Assembly: GCF_009905375.1 (NCBI RefSeq)
Contig: NW_027420701.1
Location: forward strand, 62,001-126,000
Length of the DNA: 64,000 nt
From: Apium graveolens
Taxonomy: Eukaryota; Streptophyta; Magnoliopsida; Apiales; Apiaceae
Direction: 5' to 3'
Below are positions 44,498 to 56,010 of this stretch, piece after piece (the first letter of the stretch is position 1; every line of letters begins with the position of its first letter). The notes under the pieces were generated by a model. It worked only from the letters and a program-made list of their open reading frames with translations, was not told the origin of the DNA and ran no database searches. Made by a program: the position numbers and the translations under genes.

Positions 44498-45267
44498 AAG
44501 AATGGGTATTGAGAAACAGAAGCTCTAATGCTAAAAGCTATAATGAGAGTCTGTGCAATAGACTTGAAAGAAATTGGAATGATCACTTAACACGGATTGA
44601 GTTTTCTTACGACAATAGATCATTTGTCATTATCGAGATGTCGCCTTATGAGATCCTTGAGGGAAGACAATGTCGATCTCCCTTATGTTAGGATGAAGTT
44701 GTAGAGCGCAAGATGCTCGGACCCGCAGTAGTCCAAAGGACCAAGGATATGATAGATCTAATCAGAGGACGGCTGGTAGTAGCCAAAGATGGACATGATA
44801 AGTATGTTGATTTGACACGAAAGGACAAAGAGTACGAAATAGGGGACCTAGTAATGTTATAGGTATCCCTTGGAAAGGATTGATGAGATTCGGAAAGAAA
44901 GGAAAGCTAAGTCCACCAATTGTTGGACCCTTGGATATATTAAGGAGTATTGGGAAGTTAGCATATGAGCTAGCCTTACCCCAGAATATGTAGCAAGTCA
45001 TAGCGTGTTTCACGTATCAATGTTAAGAAAGTGTAATTCGGATGCTAGACAAATAGGGGCATATGAGCGCATAGACATGCAACCAGACGTAACCTATATG
45101 GAGCAACCAGGAAGGGTATAGATTAAGAAGGAACGAGTGTTTAGGAGAAGGGTTATCAAACTAGTAAGAGTTTGATGGTAGAACCACAATGTGGGAAAAT
45201 TGACTTGAGAGTTAGAAAGTGCAATGCTAAGAGAGTATCCCTATTTATTTTCAATTTGATTCCGGGA
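44498..45267 (+). pseudogene. Duplicate of G integrase C-terminal part
   Basis: Second copy of the integrase remnant, differing for instance by MRNRSS for MRSRSS at 44509 and by one base near 45003. Same stops as copy 1. Confidence 0.85.
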
Positions 45268-45279
45268 CGGAATCCTTTT

Positions 45280-45291
45280 AAGGAGGGGAGA
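45280..45291 (+). other. Duplicate polypurine tract of G
   Basis: AAGGAGGGGAGA, as at 33873. Confidence 0.8.
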
Positions 45292-45292
45292 C

Positions 45293-47362
45293 TGTAATAA
45301 CCCCAATTTTTGGAAAAAATTTGAAACCCTTATGAATAGTGTTTTTGCTGAATGAGAAAAATTTTCATGCCACGCTATGTAGGGGTTCTGTTATTGATCT
45401 TATGGGATATTATTAGTACTCTATGTGGTATATAAGTGTATGTAAAGATCGTCAGAATCCAATTCCGAACACTTTGATTTTTCCCGGAAATCCACTAGAT
45501 ACGGAAAGAATTGAGAAAAAGGTAACAGGATAAAAAGGATTTAAATTAAAGGATTATAAGAGAGGATCATAGAAGGAATACAATATATTGAGAAAGGTTA
45601 AGGGAACCTAAGTAATAAGATCCCGGGTATGATCCCTCAAACGATAAACGAGAACGAAAGTTAAGCGAACCGTATAACAGATCAGCGGTCATTAGGCAAT
45701 CAATTAAAAGCTAATCAAAGGGATTAGTGGGGATGATGTCATCCAACCAATAGAAAGAGGACAAAGGAGGGGTGATGACATCACAAAGTGATGTAGGCAT
45801 GACATGGGAAGGAAGGAGGTGTGGTTGAATGAGAACCACACAAATTCAAGGGCAACAAGGTAATTGACTAAATCAAACAAAACAAAAACCTAGAAACCAA
45901 GCAAAACAAATCACAAAACACCAAATCCTCCATTTCTTCATGAAGCTCTCGGCTTCTTTCTTAAGAAATGGGAAGTCCAAGCTCCTCCACTTGCTATTTT
46001 ACAAGGTAATTATCCTAGCTCCTCCTAGTTAAGTTACATACTTCCTATAAGTTTAAGCTTCTAAATCCAAGCCAATCTTTTTCTATAAATCATGAAAGAA
46101 GATGGTGAATAGTGTTTTTCAAGAACTAAAATTTGTGTTCTTGAAGTTTTGTTTAGATTAAGCTTGGATAAGGACTTTAAGGGTGATTCCAAGCCATTCT
46201 CTTGATTCTCCACTCTCCAAGGAAGGTATAAACTACAAACCCTAGCTTTAGTTTTGAGTAATTAGGATTGAATGTGTTTGATATAGCATATGTGAAGCAT
46301 GATGCTTGATTGGTTGAAGTTTGGTTGAGTTTGGAGAGATTAGTTGGTTTTGTTGTATTGTTGGAGTTGTAAATCTTGGTAATTAGTTAAAGAACCTAAG
46401 TAAAGCTTTTAGTTCATGTGGGGAATAAGTATAAATGGTGAATGTGGATTTGTTGGGGCTGTTATGATGTGGTTTGGAGGGATGTTGGTTGTATGATTGA
46501 TTTGGGGTTGAATTGTGGTTGGTTTTGAATGGTTTAAATATGGGAAATCGCGTAAACATAGCCGTCGTAACGTCCGATTTTCTTTAGACTGTTTATGTGC
46601 ATAACATTAGGACTCGTGAACCCCCTGCTAGATTATGACCATTGCCATGTCTAGATAGCTCATGTTACGAGCTTCGTTTTGATATGTAGTTCGTTCGATT
46701 CCGATGCACGGTTTAGGAGAAACGACCGTTTCAAGTAACGGCGTTTCGCGAACGAAACTTTTCCCCTCGCCTTACTTTGAAACATAGGTTAAAGACCAAA
46801 AAGGGTTAATTAATGTATGAAACATTTATGGTAAGTGTGTTAGGCTATTGGTAAGACACTCGCGAAGGAATCGCTTTAAAACTCGTAAAGGTTAAATTAT
46901 TAAAAATGGTGGAGCCGAGGGTACCCGAGTGACTTAAGCGAATCAGTGAGCGCAAAACAAGCGTTAGAGTCTAAGTTAGTTAAAGTATAGATTTATAAGT
47001 GATTTTGGTTTAATTCCAACTTACTTGTTGCTTATAGGTTACCAGACTCGTCCCGAGCCATTCATAACCCCCAGTCGCTCAGGCAAGTTTTCTACCCGTT
47101 ATACTGTTGTTGTGATGTATATATGTATGCATTATCTTGCAATAGATGCATGTTGGTTAATTAGCAAATGTTGCGATATATTGAAGCATGCTGATATGGT
47201 ATATATATGCATGCAGTTTCGTATTCTTGCCATATATATCTGTTGGTTCAGTTGATAATACCTATGCTAGATAATAGCGGTAATCTGCATATACCCTTAG
47301 TATAGGGACCCAAAGGTGAAAACATTTTCTAAAACCGGGAGTCGAGGATCCCGAGTAGATTT

Positions 47363-47397
<35 letters not shown>

Positions 47398-49429
47398 GGT
47401 CATAGTTTTCAAAACTATTAATCGAATAAGGTTTATTCGATAACTTTATTTTATTAATGAATATTATCTTGAATATTCATTCGAGGACTTATGACTCCTT
47501 TATATTATTTATTGAATATTACTTGGATATTCATTTGAGGATGTACGACTCCTTTATATTATTTATTGAATATTACTTGGATATTCATTTGAGGATGTAT
47601 GACTCCTTTATTTTATTTAATGAATATTAATTATAATATTCATTCGAGGTATTATGACTCCACTTATTACTGATATATATTCTTTATTTCATTAAAGAAT
47701 AAAGTGTTAATAATCAAACTTATTTTCGATTATTCAAATAAAGATAATACTTTCATATAAGTATATCTTTGGTTATTTAATGTTTATTTCAAGTATAAGT
47801 TTTAATACTTCTACTTCAATTATTTTTATAAAGATTATTCTTTATGGGAATATTATTTAAATAATAATATTCAGATATTTTCTAATATATGGGGACTGAT
47901 TTACTTCATTAAATCAGCTTTACTCCAAACACTCTTTAAAGTATTTTCGAGTCTTCAAAATGATTTTTAAAAGTCAGAGCGGATCCCAAAACTCATTTTT
48001 ATATTTAAGATCTTCTTTTTCAAAGGGGATTTAAATACTCGCTCAAAACCTGGGGAATCCGGCTCTGTGGTGTATTTTATATTCGCAACGAGTTTGCAGT
48101 TTTGGTAAATGAATTGATTACTTGCCCAATGTTCGGGAAGTAAGCCCATCTAATTGAGTCGGCATAAGCGACAGGCCGGGGTACGGTCTATGAAAGTGTA
48201 AGTGGCTGGGTGGCAGTCCATCAACGCGTGAGGGGCCGGGTAACGGTCTAGCGCGAGGTCCTAATGCGGCCAGGGTGATGACCGGTGAGGAATTCATCCA
48301 TCTACAGTAGAAAAGGTTACTTATTGGTATATTTGCCTGATCAGCAAGATATCTGGTTTATGCCAAAATTCTTTTCCTTTCCAAAATTCATTGGATGTTT
48401 CAAACTCTGTTCATACTTTACATAACAGAGGTTCCAGGAAATGTTTAAGAGATATATATATGTGGATATATATATATCGGGACTAAATAAAGTATCTCGT
48501 AACTTTATTTCATTCAATAATATTTCAAAGATTGAATCTATTCAAATCTTGTCTTGTAATCTCATCTATGTGATGAACTTTTGAAACTGATTATAACTTG
48601 AATGGTGGTAGTTCAAGTAGTATTGGGAAAGATATAAGTATATTGGGGTATTTGGTAACCTCATCTTTTAAACTTATATCTAATTAATAATTGTCTTATG
48701 AATGACAAAGATTTTCAGAAAAACGTTGAGACAAGGTTAGATATATGAGATCACCTTACAACGATATTTTTTTATACGGTTATACACTGGGACTTTGTGT
48801 ATATTATGCATGGAAGAGGACTTCCAATATTTTGAAAAGTATATATGTATATATACTGAATATTTTGCGACTTCATCGCATTAAGATATCAAACTTGGTT
48901 CATTTCTTTTGACCAAGACTTTCATGAGTATTATGAGTAGGCTCATATACTATTAATCATTATATATTATTTTGGTGGGCTTGCTGCTCACCCTTGCTTT
49001 CTTCTTTCATCACACAACAACAGATAGAAAAGATGAACATAACCAAGCTCCCGATTCGCGAGCGATTAGGAGATGTTCCGCAGTTTTCTAGAAGCATTGA
49101 TGCCGCCGTAGCTGAGGTAGGAACTACCAATAGGCTAGGCTTTCAACTTTTGATGTACCAGATTTATTTATATTTATGAATTGTAATAATGGCAAAGAAA
49201 TGTAAATTTATTCAGAAAACCTTTTAAGGTGTATTGGCAGATAATTGTGGAATAAAATGTCTTGTGGTTATTTTTGGATGTTCATCTCTGAGACTATAAC
49301 GTGTGGTGTGTGTGTTTATTGTGGGGTCACAGTACAGAGTAGTTGAGTAATTATTAAGATTGGGTGTTATTAAGGGAAATGGAACTCGTGACGACCCGGA
49401 TCCCCGACCCCGGATCTGGGGGTGTTACA
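45293..49429 (+). repeat. Duplicate of G 3' LTR (third LTR copy, 4137 bp)
   Basis: It shares most of the 3'-LTR-specific variants (for example GACTCGTGAACCCC near 46610). At some sites it keeps the 5'-LTR base where copy 1 differs (45370 region, 47889, 49286), so those are private changes in copy 1. The TA microsatellite is longer here than in copy 1. Candidate intron 46226-47037. Confidence 0.95.
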
Positions 49430-49434
49430 TATCT

Positions 49435-50159
49435 GATTTCATGACTGTTGGATTGAAAGCTAGAGAAGCAAGAGATAGAGCTGGATTAGGTTCTGAAGAA
49501 GCTAAGATCAAAATAGGAGTTGAAGTAATTACCAGAGATCCATTCTTATTAACTAACTAACCTCTTGAGAAGTTACACAGAAACACCTTGACAAGGTTAT
49601 ATCTGTTCAAGTGGTACTGGATGCTCATGATAAGAGTAATGTCAAAGAAAATCTGATTCTATTTCTTGAATATTGAAGAACATACAGAATGTCAGAATCA
49701 GATGTGCTAAACAAATCTCTAAAAAAACTTCAATTCTTTCATTATCTTTTGGAGATAAAGTCTGAGATTACCAGAAGATGGTCAAATTTCATAATGAAGA
49801 CCATAAGGGATAAAGCCACAATCTCTGGATCAAGGGTTGCAGAATTTATTCCAAATATAGTTGAAGATGATGGAAGTGAAATTCCAATGAAGAAGGATTC
49901 TGCTAAGCTAGAAGTTACTCTGAAAGAGAAATGTATGTGCTATATTAAAGACTCATCTCATTCAAGAGTAATCAGACTTGGTGATGGATTGGAAATAAAT
50001 CACATCTCAGCACTTAGGACTGTAATCTACCAGATTGGAAGTCAAGATGAAGAAATGAAGCAAGTCAAGGCTATATTAGCTCAAGTCCTGAGAAATGCAG
50101 AAGAGAAGCTGATATCAAACTTTGTCAAGAATCACTTTGGATTCAGATTGACTAAGTAA
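49435..50159 (+). pseudogene. Duplicate of C ORF3 C-terminal part
   Basis: Protein sequence of the 156-codon ORF (49689-50159) is identical to that at 38281. The upstream 66-codon ORF at 49360 begins in the LTR. Confidence 0.6.
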
Positions 50160-50288
50160 AATTGGTAAAAGCTGCAAGGACTGTAAGTTGTAGTTAGTTG
50201 TTTAAATAAACTCTCATTTCATTTGTACTTAAATGTTTTTGACATCATCAAATCTATTAACTTGTATATTTTTCATAATTTACAAGTT

Positions 50289-50297
50289 GGGGGAAAT
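50289..50297 (+). other. Duplicate polypurine tract of C
   Basis: GGGGGAAAT, as at 38881. Confidence 0.8.
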
Positions 50298-50872
50298 TGT
50301 TAGATATATTTGTGATGTCATGTCTAATCTGTTTTGTTTAGTTTCAGAATTTAATATCAGGACTTATCAGGACTTACTGGAAATCAGAACTTACCGAAGT
50401 CAGAACTTATATCAGAACTTAAGGCCGTCAGGATTTATATCATGACTTAAGTGCGGGTACTTCAGATAAGGAATGCGGCTGATTTACAAGAGAGGATCTG
50501 GACTAAAACAAAAGAAGATATGCATGAAGAGTTGGACATCTAGAAGACTTGAAGAAGATAATATCTGATTGATGTATTTTAGGAGACGGAATTATATCCC
50601 ATATCAATTAGAAGATATCTTATAACTGTGTACAATATAAATACAGCTTAGGGTTTACACTATATGTGTTATCATTCAATAGAAAGATTATACATTGTAA
50701 CCTAGCAGCTCTTAGTGATATTGTTCATCATTAAGAGAGTAGTATAACCTACTTTGTAACAGAGCTTATTATATTGAATAAACTTGATTATTGGTACATA
50801 CTTGTGTTCTAAATCGATTTGATTGTATAAACACTATATTCAACCCTTTCTATAGTGTTGTGTGACCTAACA
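50298..50872 (+). repeat. Duplicate of C 3' LTR
   Basis: Identical to 38890-39464 except for about one substitution (GAAGATAAT here, GAAGCTAAT in copy 1). Confidence 0.94.
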
Positions 50873-50877
50873 AGATG

Positions 50878-51671
50878 TGTGGTGTGAGGAGTAGTGAGAC
50901 TACTTTAAAAGAATAGAGAGATTAAGTTTAATTTGCTATATGTTTGCAGATGCTCATAGTACTCAAGGAACAGTTGCTGAACAGCAGTCTATTGCATCTC
51001 AGGAACACTCTGAAGTATCAAAGGCGATTAATCTCCCTGCAAGTCTAAATACTGATACTTTCTTGCAGTCCATACATTCTTTTATTTCACCACATGAGAT
51101 AATCCATGTGGTTGCTGAATATATAGTAGCACAATAGTCCATTCGTAAAGATTCATCCATTTCAGATTCACCACAGCATGTTACAGGAACTGAAGTTTTG
51201 GAAGATATTGAAGCTCCAATCCATTTATCTACAATACTAGAAACTGTGGAAATAACTGCTGAAGGTGTTGAAGCTTTTGAAGCTACTGGATGACTTTCTC
51301 ATTTTATTCTGCATACTGAAGCTGAAGATGAAATTTAAAAGATAATGCAAGATCTAGCTGCTATTGAAGAATCTAATGATGGTAAAGAAACTCATATATC
51401 TACTGATATGTTAGATCTTGAGAATGATCTTTTCTTTCCTGAAGATATGCCTATGCATGTTCGACAACAGAAAATGACAGAGTTAGATGCTAAGAAGAAG
51501 CAGGATTATTATGATAATCTCTGGAATTCTTATTGGAAAGATTCTACTTATCCTATTTCTAGCACACGTGTAGTTGAACATCTGGAAACAATAGAACAGA
51601 AGATTACAATTCCTGATGTGCTAAATCATCTGAAGGCATCACCTCTCCAATATAATAGGATTCGTAGTTAG
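50878..51671 (+). pseudogene. Duplicate of acidic B ORF
   Basis: Same frame, same three stops and same 108-codon open end (51345-51671) as at 39470-40263. Confidence 0.45.
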
Positions 51672-52367
51672 AAACAACAATGGTGTGATGTAGTGTACAT
51701 GTGCTTCACCTTTCTCCTCCTACCTGTTATTTCTCCCCCTTAGTTGAGGAATCCTCCAAACTATTATCTAAGCTTTTATCTCCCCTTTAGAGAAGAAATG
51801 CATATTGTTGTCTGAAGGAGTTCTCATATTTTACTTGGTAGGAAAATAAATAACAAGTCATAGTCTGATCAACCATGTCCCTTTAAATTCTGTAAAAATG
51901 GCTTCACTGTTAATCATTATGTTAACCAACCTTCCCAACATCCTTATGCCTCCCAACTGTTATATCACAATTGTTAGGCCCAACTATTTGAATCCAATAT
52001 GTATACTTTAGGTCCCCAAGTATCAAGAACCATATTTAGGTTCCAGTCATAAACAAATTAGGTGAAGTATCAAGTTGGGTCCCTAGTTAGGTCCCTAATT
52101 ATCAAGAACCAAATTTATGAATAAGAAATGGGATATGGTGTTTCTCTTTCTTCCTCACCGTTAGTGTGCGATTTTGTTTTATATACCTCACAAGTGTTTC
52201 ACTCTTCTCTCCACTCGTATGTCTCATTCTCATAAATGTATCACTCCTCTCATAGCTCCAAAATCCAGTTATACCTGCAAGGAAATCACCTTACCATCCT
52301 TAAGGAGGTCACAGGTGGTGCAATGGGAGTTCATAAATCTCCATCCTTGTTAGACTAGTCAGATGAA
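51672..52367. other. Duplicate of unassigned segment
   Basis: Copy of 40264-40959. No supported gene. Confidence 0.3.
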
Positions 52368-53045
52368 TCCGAGTCATAATTTACAAGTTTCTAGTTTCCC
52401 TTTGAGGGTTCCAGATTTGAACTCTGGAAGGTAAACAATGATCCAAAGAATTTAGCATAAAGATCAAAGTTTACTTCTAATATATGTGAAGACATTTTCT
52501 TATGACTCATCAGGTAAATCTGAATCATTTTCAACAAGTTGCCGATATGCGCCTATGTCAGATCCACTATTGGCAGATGCATCCAGGGGATTTAAGCTTG
52601 GGGAGGTAGACACTGACCACTGACATATGGCTATTGGATCAGTATCCTCTCATAACACCTATAAAGGCAATTGGTCCATTAAAGAACCTTGAACAATCGA
52701 ATCTGACCTAAAAATGGTCGAAACTCTTGTTCCATCAACTCTCTCTTTGTGTGTGTAATATCTCCTTGTGCATCAAGAATTGTTTATGGTTGAGGTAGTG
52801 ACACTCTATCGGGTACCCTGACCAACAGGAGAATTTCAATAGACGCACCCTGTTGAGAGGATGAATCTAGTAACTAATTTTGTGCCTTTTCAGCCATTAC
52901 ATCTTTTTGAGAAGATGTATGGGGGCTAGCAGTTGCCTCATTTTTAATACTACTCAACTTTGTAGAAGACAGAGCAGCCGAGTTGACTTCAGAACCTTCC
53001 TTATGTGGTGCACTTTGGCACTTTCTCACTCACGCTCATTCATAC
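52368..53045 (-). pseudogene. Duplicate of minus-strand copia ORF3 remnant
   Basis: Copy of 40960-41637, same reading on the minus strand. Confidence 0.5.
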
Positions 53046-53605
53046 TGTTAGATATATTTGTGATGTCATGTCTAATCTGTTGTGTTTAGTTTCATAACTT
53101 AATATCAGGACTTACTGGAAATCAGAACTTACTGAAGTCAGAACTTATATCAGAACTTAAGGTCGTCAGGATTTATATCAGGACTTAAGTGCAGATATTC
53201 AGATAAGGAAAGCAGCTGATTTACAGGAAATGATCGTGACTAAAACAATAAAAGATATGCATGAAGAGTTAGAAGAATAGAAGACTTGTAGAAGATAATA
53301 TCTGATTGATATATTTTAGGAGACAAAATTATATTCCATATCAATTAGAAGATATCTTGTAACTGTGTACTATATAAACACAGCTTAGGGTTTATACTAT
53401 ATGTGTTATCATTCACGAGAAAGATTATACATTGTAACCTAGCAGCTCTTAGTGATATTGTTCATCACTGAGAGAGAACAACTGTTCTATTGTAACAGAG
53501 TTTATTGAATATACTTGATTACTGTTACATACTTGTGTTGATAAATCAATTTGATTGTATAAACACTATATTCAACCCCCTTCTATATTGTTGTGTGACC
53601 TAACA
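53046..53605 (+). repeat. 5' LTR of element D (560 bp)
   Basis: TGTTAGATATA...CTAACA. TATATAAA at 53371-53378, U3 ATCAGRACTT words from 53105. Preceded by CATAC. Confidence 0.94.
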
Positions 53606-53607
53606 AG

Positions 53608-53619
53608 TGGTATCAGAGC
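53608..53619 (+). other. Primer-binding site of element D
   Basis: TGGTATCAGAGC, two bases after the LTR. Confidence 0.93.
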
Positions 53620-53670
53620 TTCTCTGTTGATATACAAACAGTGAGATCCAGTCTACAATCATGTCTAAAC

Positions 53671-55998
53671 ATGTCTGAAGAAACACAAACTCCAACTAAG
53701 CCCACCAAAACTCAAGATACTCAAAATAATCAAACCCACAGTCGATATGAAACCATTAGGGTTCCCATAATGAGAGCATCTGAGTATCCTATATGGAAGG
53801 TAAAGATAGCTATGTTTCTGGAAGCCACAGATCCAGAATACCTTGATAGAATTAATGATGGACCATATAAGCCTACCAAGCTTTCTGTTGCAGTTGCTGA
53901 TCAACCATCAAAGATGATACCAAAGGAGAAAGGTGATTACACAGCTGAAGATATCTCATCTATTGCCAAGGATGCAAGGGTAAGGCATCTCCTGCATAGT
54001 GCAATTGACAATGTCATGTCAAACAGGGTAATTGGATACAAGACTGCAAAGGAGATATGGGATGCTTTGGAGACAAGATGTCAGGGAACTGATGCAATAA
54101 ATAAGAACATGAAGACAACACTCACACAAGAGTATGAGCACTTTGACTCAAAAGCTGATGAGTCATTAACTGATTTATATGACAGGTTTGCCAAACTCTT
54201 GAATGATCTGTCACTGGTGGACAAGGAATATGATCTTGAAGATTCAAATCTAAAATTCCTTTTAACTCTTCCTAAAAATTGAGATTTGAAGTCTACTACC
54301 ATAAGAGATAACTATGACCTTACTGAAACTACTATTGATGAAATTCATGGTATGCTCAAGACTCACGAACTTGAGATGGATCAAAGGAGCAAAAGGCATG
54401 AAAGAAAGTCAAAGACAGTTGCTCTTAAAGCTGAGGAGGAATCTTCTAAAGTTATTGTCTCAAAGAGGGGAAAATGAAAGGCTCTCATCATACAGTCTGA
54501 TTCAGAGTCATCATATTTTGATGATGATGATTCAGAATCTGAAAATTTATCTGAAATGGATGTTGATGCAAAGATGATGCAACTGTGTGCTCTTATGGTG
54601 AAGGGTATCACAAAGATAGCCTACAAGAAATTCAGAAAGGGCAAGAAGTTTTCCAGGAAAGGTGGAAGTTCTGAAAAGAAAGGGTTCTGGAAAGTCTGAT
54701 GGCAAAGGAGGAAAGTCTGACAGAGGAGATAACTCAAATGTCAAGTGCTACAATTGTGGTGAAAGAGGCCACATCTCTCCTGACTACAAGAAAGGAAAAA
54801 GTGATAAAGGCCAGGCACTTATCACAAAGAAGAAAAACTGGGCAGACACTTCAGATTCTGAAGATGAGGTGAACTATGCCTTGATGGCAAATGCTGATAG
54901 CAGTTCTGATGCTGCTGAATTAAGGGTACCTCAATCAACTCTTGCTTTTCATACTGATGATATTTCTGAGCTAAGATTATATCTGAAAACCATGTTCATT
55001 AGTTTTAGAGATCAGACTTTAACAAATGAAAGATTAACATCTGAAAGTCTTGCTCTTAGAAACAGAAATGACTATTTAGAAAAAGAGATGAGGCTTTGTA
55101 TGTTAGAGATGAAGTGCTAAAATTGAATAAATCTCTAAAATTTGAACTTTAAAAGGAAAAGAAGATAATCAAAAGTTGGACTAAATCTGGAAGAACAACT
55201 CAAAAAATCTTAGAAAATGGAAATTGGAAAGAAGGACTAGGTTATCTAGATGATAAAGAAGAAAAGGAAATTGTGTCATCTAAACCAAACTTTACCAAGA
55301 AAGCTGAAAAGCCTAAAGTTAATCCTGTCAAGTTTGTGTCAAATTCTGATAAGTCAAAATCTGAAAAAGTGATAGACTCTAAAACAGAAGTCAAAGAAAA
55401 GTCAACTTCTTACAAATTAAAACAGGATAAACCAGCTGAAGTAAACATAGGTTTAATGACAAGGAAGCAGCTTAAGCATAAGCTGAAAGAGATTAGATAT
55501 ATGAACAAGGTAAAGGAAGCTAGGAAAAATAGGAATGGAAAGGAAGGTGTGAATAAAAGCAGTAATTATATGCCTGTTCCTAATGCTCCTAGAAAGAAAT
55601 GTTATAACTGTGGAAACTCTAACCATATTGCTTTTTTTTTACAGGAAAAATAAAGATATAAACTCTTTACCTCCTAGATCAGGAGTTAAGAGTCAGTCTT
55701 TAGGTTTAAACCACAAAATCCTTGTTTTCATTGTGGTAGTTTATGGCATTCTATTTATACTTGTAAGGAATATCATAGTTTGTACTATGATTATTATCAA
55801 AGAAAATATTCTTTGAAGAAAGTTAGTGTAATTCCTTCTAGTGTAAATTCTGATGCAAAGTCTGATGCAAAGTCTGAGATAAAGTCTAATAAGAAGAATG
55901 TTAGGATAAACTCTGAAACTAAATCCGCTGTAAATGCTAACAAAATTAAAAAGGCCAAAGGATCCAAGCAAGTCCGGGTCCTTAAAACTAAACATTAG
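53671..55998 (+). pseudogene. Gag of element D
   Basis: It starts MSEETQTPTKP and aligns with C throughout. Breaks: TGA 54280 (Trp in C), TGA 54475, a one-base insertion near 54690, a deletion of about 39 bp near 55088 between AAAGAG repeats, and a shift in a T run near 55628. Zinc knuckle 1 (CYNCGERGHISPDY) has lost its last Cys. Knuckle 2 (CYNCGNSNHIA) keeps its first two Cys. Knuckle 3 (CFHCGSLWHSIYTC, 55723-55764) has all four ligands. The frame ends KTKH then TAG at 55996, matching the Gag end of element A. Confidence 0.9.
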
Positions 55999-56010
55999 TG
56001 GTCTTTGTGA

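Larger units (their letters stand above)
43006..54413 (+). repeat. Tandem duplication, copy 2 (11,408 bp)
   Basis: Head-to-tail copy of 31599-43005. AAA occurs at 31596-31598, 43003-43005 and 54411-54413, i.e. a 3-bp microhomology at the junction. After 54413 the D gag continues normally (GACAGTTGCTC), so copy 2 carries the authentic right flank. Confidence 0.95.

Noticed and set aside
31599..54413. Segmental duplication by LTR-LTR unequal crossover
   Set aside because: Breakpoints at 31599 and 54413 lie in G interior and D gag, not in any LTR, and share only three bases.
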